64,000 bases of DNA from Epiperipatus broadwayi. Taxonomy: Eukaryota > Onychophora > Udeonychophora > Euonychophora > Peripatidae. The DNA lies in contig JAQFVV010000502.1 of assembly GCA_028023455.1 (NCBI GenBank), positions 372,001 through 436,000 of the forward strand. The letters run 5' to 3'. Each line of letters starts with the position of its first letter. The first letter of the stretch is position 1. Below, piece by piece: positions 60,321-64,000 of the stretch. The notes beneath the pieces are model-generated. The model did no database searches, was not told the DNA's origin, and worked only from the letters and a program-made list of their open reading frames with translations. The translations under genes and the position numbers were made by a program.

Positions 60321-62070
60321 TATATATGAATATAATGCATTTTTATTTTCATTTTAGTTATGGCGTGGCTTAGAGGATTTAATAGAAGTAGTCGAAGTAC
60401 GTATGTAATGCTTAATATTTCATGACTGCACAGATTTTCTTTCTAGGTAATTAATATATATATATATGACTACTATACATTTGTCTGAAGCTTTTAATTA
60501 CGTTTCTACATCTTATTGAACATTTTGTTTACAATTAAAAATATATACATCTATGTTACTTGTCCCATGCATTAATTTATTAATATCTTTGTAAAAAAAT
60601 ACATAAATCACTTTCACAGTTTTATACTATGCAGTCGGAAGATAGTGTAATAACCGGAAAAACAACAACTATAAATTCTAGAATAACCATAGTAACATAA
60701 AGTATCTAACAATAGATTGTTTTCATACCAGAAAAATATATTTAAGTAGAGTTGTTTACGTATTTATTTGTTTTTCAACTTCGTTCACAATATGCTCAAA
60801 ATATCAAATTAATGTAATGTATTTTTTTATTTTTAATACAGCGTTTGCTTGTAAAATAAAATTTTATTGAAGTTATTGATAAATTAGATTTAGATATATA
60901 AAAATTTTAAATAGGATGCTCAAAAGGTAAGCTATAATTTATTATGCTAGAATTATTTTTAAAAAGGTTTTATTAAAAATTTTTTATTTCTCATCATCGT
61001 TAGCAGTAATTTATAAAAAATATGAGCCATTCTAACTTCAAGGGGGGGGTTTGACAAAAAAAAACATTGAAGGTATATTCAGTAATAACTATATTATATA
61101 AGTAATCCACGAATCACAAATATTTGTACATATATCACAAACTTGTTATAAAGTTTATTTAACATTTTTCAATTCTGTGTCAATCTCTAGAAAATTTGTT
61201 TATCTGAAAGGCTTGGACTGGGTCCTATCTGTAGCTCTCAAGAATAGTTGGTCATCAACCATATCCTCTTAATAAAGTCACCATAGCTATCTCTTTAAAA
61301 TGATTTGAATCTATTGTTGTCATGGCAATAACAGATTTAAACTGTATCCTCATAATTGTAGATTCAATGCCAACCCATTCGATGAGTGAAAACATTGTCC
61401 TTAGGAACAATCTTAAATTTAAATAATTCCTTATTCACTTATGTCACAATAGGAAATCCACAGCTCATTTTCATACAATAAATTAACAGAGTATCAAATC
61501 TTTATATACTAATTTAGTTTAAATCGTTAAATCATTACAATAAAATATCCTATTTTTTAACAAATACAGGCGCACATTAGAATCTATTAATGAATAATAT
61601 TTATGTAGTATAATTTTTACTATGCCACTTTTATTCATTATTGGATAATCTCTAGTCTAATCAAAACATAAAAATTGTTAACATTAGAGTCTACGTTGCA
61701 CATCAGCATCTCAATCTGTCTATATACCTAAACAAAGTTACCAAGATGATAACAATGCAAATGAAAAAGTGCTTAATATTTTTTCCATTGCTGGCCAATA
61801 AAGCATCTGATGATTTTTTTAACTTAATAGCTAAGTTTTTATAAGATGCATTCAAAATATTAAAAAATACTTTTAGAAGTAGCAAAACATTTCATTATAT
61901 AATTAAAAAAGTTGTCTTGTGAAATAAATTTTTTAGCCTATCAAATGTTAAGTATTTTTTTATTAATCATTCTATCTCATTTTCATCTTTTTCTCTCATT
62001 CACTATATTATTTTTTCTTTGAAGTATTAAATTTTATTCCACTTCTTATTTGCATTGCTTAATTATATAT
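60321..62070. other. no gene; AT-rich spacer
   Basis: No splice-bounded open segment or repeat recognised. A run of nine G near 61042-61050 is notable. Confidence 0.4.
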
Positions 62071-62146
62071 ACTATAATACTCCATATACTCCGTATTTTA
62101 CACTGTACAATGCAGTTAACATAAGATTTATTTTATTTCCTTTCTT

Positions 62147-62176
62147 ACAGTTTCAACTGTCCAGCAGTCATCATCA
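62147..62176 (-). ncRNA. hammerhead-like core, left arm
   Basis: Minus strand CTGATGA (62170-62176), stem II GACTG/CAGTT (one G-U) with loop CTGGA, then GAAAC and TGTA. The same core is seen inverted in the right arm. Stem I is not convincing. Confidence 0.5.
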
Positions 62177-62972
62177 GAGCTACAACATTTAAACATATAC
62201 AATTAATATAAATTTAATATCTATTTATATGTATATCAATATATATATACACACATACATACATAAATATACACATAAATATAAAAATAAAAACAACATT
62301 CCAAATACTCCAATTATTGTCTTAAATATGGATCCTTAATATCTCTATAATCTAAAAACTTCTTTATCCACCCTTATACTTAATTAACTTCTTTTATTTA
62401 AAATTTTTAAAAAAAAATTTCTATGTATTTTTAACGTTTATTTTTCCATATTATTATCATTTAAATTTTAAATTTACTTTTTAATTTAATTTATTTCTTC
62501 TATTTTAATTATTTATATATTACACATTAATCAATAACAAATAATATTAATATAATATTTTTACAATTTTACTTCTTAATTTTTACTTTTAACAAATCTT
62601 ACCTTTTATCTCAGTACCCTTTATTCTACAACTGAAACAATTTCAAAAAATTTAAAAATTTCCCTACTTCCTTAATCTCTTCACTCTTACGCCCTCTATG
62701 AACTCATTCTGAAACTATACTTTATTCCACTCCTCAAAAATTTACACATACCTATTCGTTAATAAGAAATCCCTACACAATCAACATTTTCAAACCATGA
62801 TCTTTATTAAAAGATGGCCTAATATTTAAGTCAATAGTTGGAGTATTTGGAATGTTTTTATTTTTATATTTATGTGTATATTTATGTATGTATGTGTGTA
62901 TATATATATGTTGATATACATATGAATAGATATTAAATTTATATTAACTGTATATGTTTAAATGTTGTAGCT

Positions 62973-63004
62973 CTGATGATGACTGCTGGACAGTTGAAAC
63001 TGTA
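62973..63004 (+). ncRNA. hammerhead-like core, right arm
   Basis: CTGATGA (62973-62979), one T, stem II GACTG/CAGTT with loop CTGGA, GAAAC (62996-63000) and a possible GTA triplet at 63002-63004. Stem III would be two pairs. Core bases are conserved, but stem I is poor. Confidence 0.5.
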
Positions 63005-63210
63005 AGAAAGGAAATAAAATAAATCTTATGTTAACTGCATTGTACATTGTAAATTAAGGAGTATATGGAGTATTATAGTCACTATATTATTCTGGTCTTC
63101 ACATGCCCTTTTTGACTTTGATCATCTCTTTGCTCTCACTATGATGTGTAACTACATTTTTATCCTTTAAACACACACAATAGATCTATCTCTAGGCATT
63201 TCATTTTTAT

Positions 63211-64000
63211 ATGCAGATTATATATAGATGTATAAGCATACAGGTATTGAGAGAAATTATAGAAAGGACAAATATATATGAGTTGCCATTATGCTTTGGA
63301 TTTGTAGATTATGAAAAGGCATTTGATTATATAAACATCACTTCAGTGTTTAAAGCATTGGATCATCAAGGTATAGATCCAGCATATTGTCATATTTTAA
63401 AGAATATTTACAAAATGCAACAGCAACAATGGGATTACATAATGATACTAGGAAAGTCAACATTGAGAAGGGTGTAAGTCAGGCTGACTTCATATCTCCA
63501 AAAGTTTTTACAGCAGTTGTGCAATAAGTATTTTGTGGAATAAAGTGGGAAGCTAAAGAAGTGAAAGTAAATGGATATTATTTAAGTCATTTAGATTTTG
63601 CAGATGATGTAGTTGTTTTTGCAAATAATGCTTTGGGGCTGCAGAAAATGTTGCAGGAGTTATCTGATGAAAGTAGGAAAGTAGGACTAAAGATAAATGT
63701 TAAAAGGACTAAAGTAATGTTCAATGGATTTTCTCAAAATATGAAAATAAAGATTGATTATGATGAGTTAGAAGAAGTTAACAGCTACAAATACCTTGGT
63801 CAGATTATTAATACAGATGGAAACACAATGGATAAAATTAATCATAGAATTAAACTTGATTGAAGTGCTTTTGGTAAAAATAACTTGATACTAAAAGGAA
63901 ATATGCCTATGTGTTCGAAAAGGAAGTTTTTTAATAAAAGTGTTTGACCAGTTCTTACTTATGGATCTGAGACTTGGACATTTCATAGAAAAGCAATACA
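63211..64000 (+). pseudogene. RTE-like LINE (family D) reverse transcriptase, cut by window end
   Basis: Reads LREIIERTN, motif A LCFGFVDYEKAFDYI, LKALDHQGIDPAYCHILKNIY, then after a frameshift near 63470 motif B GVSQADFISPKVFTA with a stop, motif C LDFADDVVVFANNA (near 63595-63635), motif D SDESRKVGLKINVKRTKVMF, the YKYLGQIINTDGNTM block and, at the window end, LTYGSETWTFHRK. All catalytic Asp are kept, but frameshifts and the in-frame stop make it inactive. It continues beyond 64000. A small C-terminal fragment of the same family lies at 59160. Confidence 0.85.

Larger units (their letters stand above)
62071..63079. repeat. 258-bp inverted pair with hammerhead-like cores (Penelope-type ends)
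   Basis: Arms 62071-62329 and 62822-63079 are nearly identical in inverted orientation, with a 492-bp pyrimidine-rich spacer. Shared blocks are ATACTCCATATACTCC, AATGCAGTTAACATAAG, CAACTGTCCAGCAGTCATC and TTCCAAATACTCCAA. Both arms hold the same hammerhead-like core. The layout equals the one beside the GIY-YIG fragment at 45.6 kb. The spacer has no recognisable reverse transcriptase. Confidence 0.75.

Overview
The window is strongly AT-rich (by eye about three quarters A+T) and looks like intergenic and intronic DNA of an invertebrate animal. The reasons are GT-AG splice sites around short coding segments, AATAAA signals after two candidate last exons, long TA and TAA microsatellites, and a retroelement-dominated content: several LINE lineages, a Ty3/Gypsy element, a Penelope-like element, a mariner relic and tRNA-derived SINEs. 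The phylum cannot be fixed from the sequence. No prokaryotic signal and no complete gene is present.

Layout. 1-2010: front half of a decayed two-ORF LINE (family A). 2181-8147: minus-strand Gypsy element that has lost most of pol, with a long 5' LTR, a primer-binding site and a 3'-truncated 3' LTR. 8422-8747: palindrome carrying a hammerhead ribozyme. 8906-9017 and 22553-22703: two candidate exons in compatible phase, a membrane-spanning segment and a tail ending in a stop followed by AATAAA. Between them lie foldbacks, an LTR-like piece, palindromes, tandem repeats and a mariner relic. 25107-27799: a block bounded by 40-bp inverted repeats, holding a strand-asymmetric higher-order repeat, an unknown ORF and a three-hairpin cruciform. 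28028-28182: a second candidate last exon. 30232-31386: head-to-head dimers of a roughly 375-420 bp repeat with hammerhead relics. 34130-39930: a nearly complete but dead family A LINE. 40-48 kb: a SINE, three CCAAT/TATA promoter-like modules and a Penelope-like endonuclease. 50.4-53 kb: five partial or full units of a repeat that carries both a hammerhead and tRNA-like box sequences. 53-58 kb: two CR1/Jockey-like LINE relics, one with a SINE inserted and flanked by a target-site duplication. 59-64 kb: another hammerhead repeat, a 258-bp inverted pair with hammerhead-like cores, and a reverse transcriptase cut by the window end.

The unifying observation is a scatter of at least 14 hammerhead (type I-like) self-cleaving ribozyme motifs or relics in at least three unrelated repeat families. 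Two (8587-8645 and 52874-52915) keep every conserved core base. They sit in tandem or inverted, partly dimeric units of about 360-420 bp. This is the architecture of metazoan retrozymes, non-autonomous elements believed to move as circular or linear ribozyme-processed RNAs using Penelope-like reverse transcriptase. A Penelope-like element with its own hammerhead-like core is in the same window. Loss of the conserved GAAA occurs almost exclusively where its G follows a C, which suggests CpG methylation decay.
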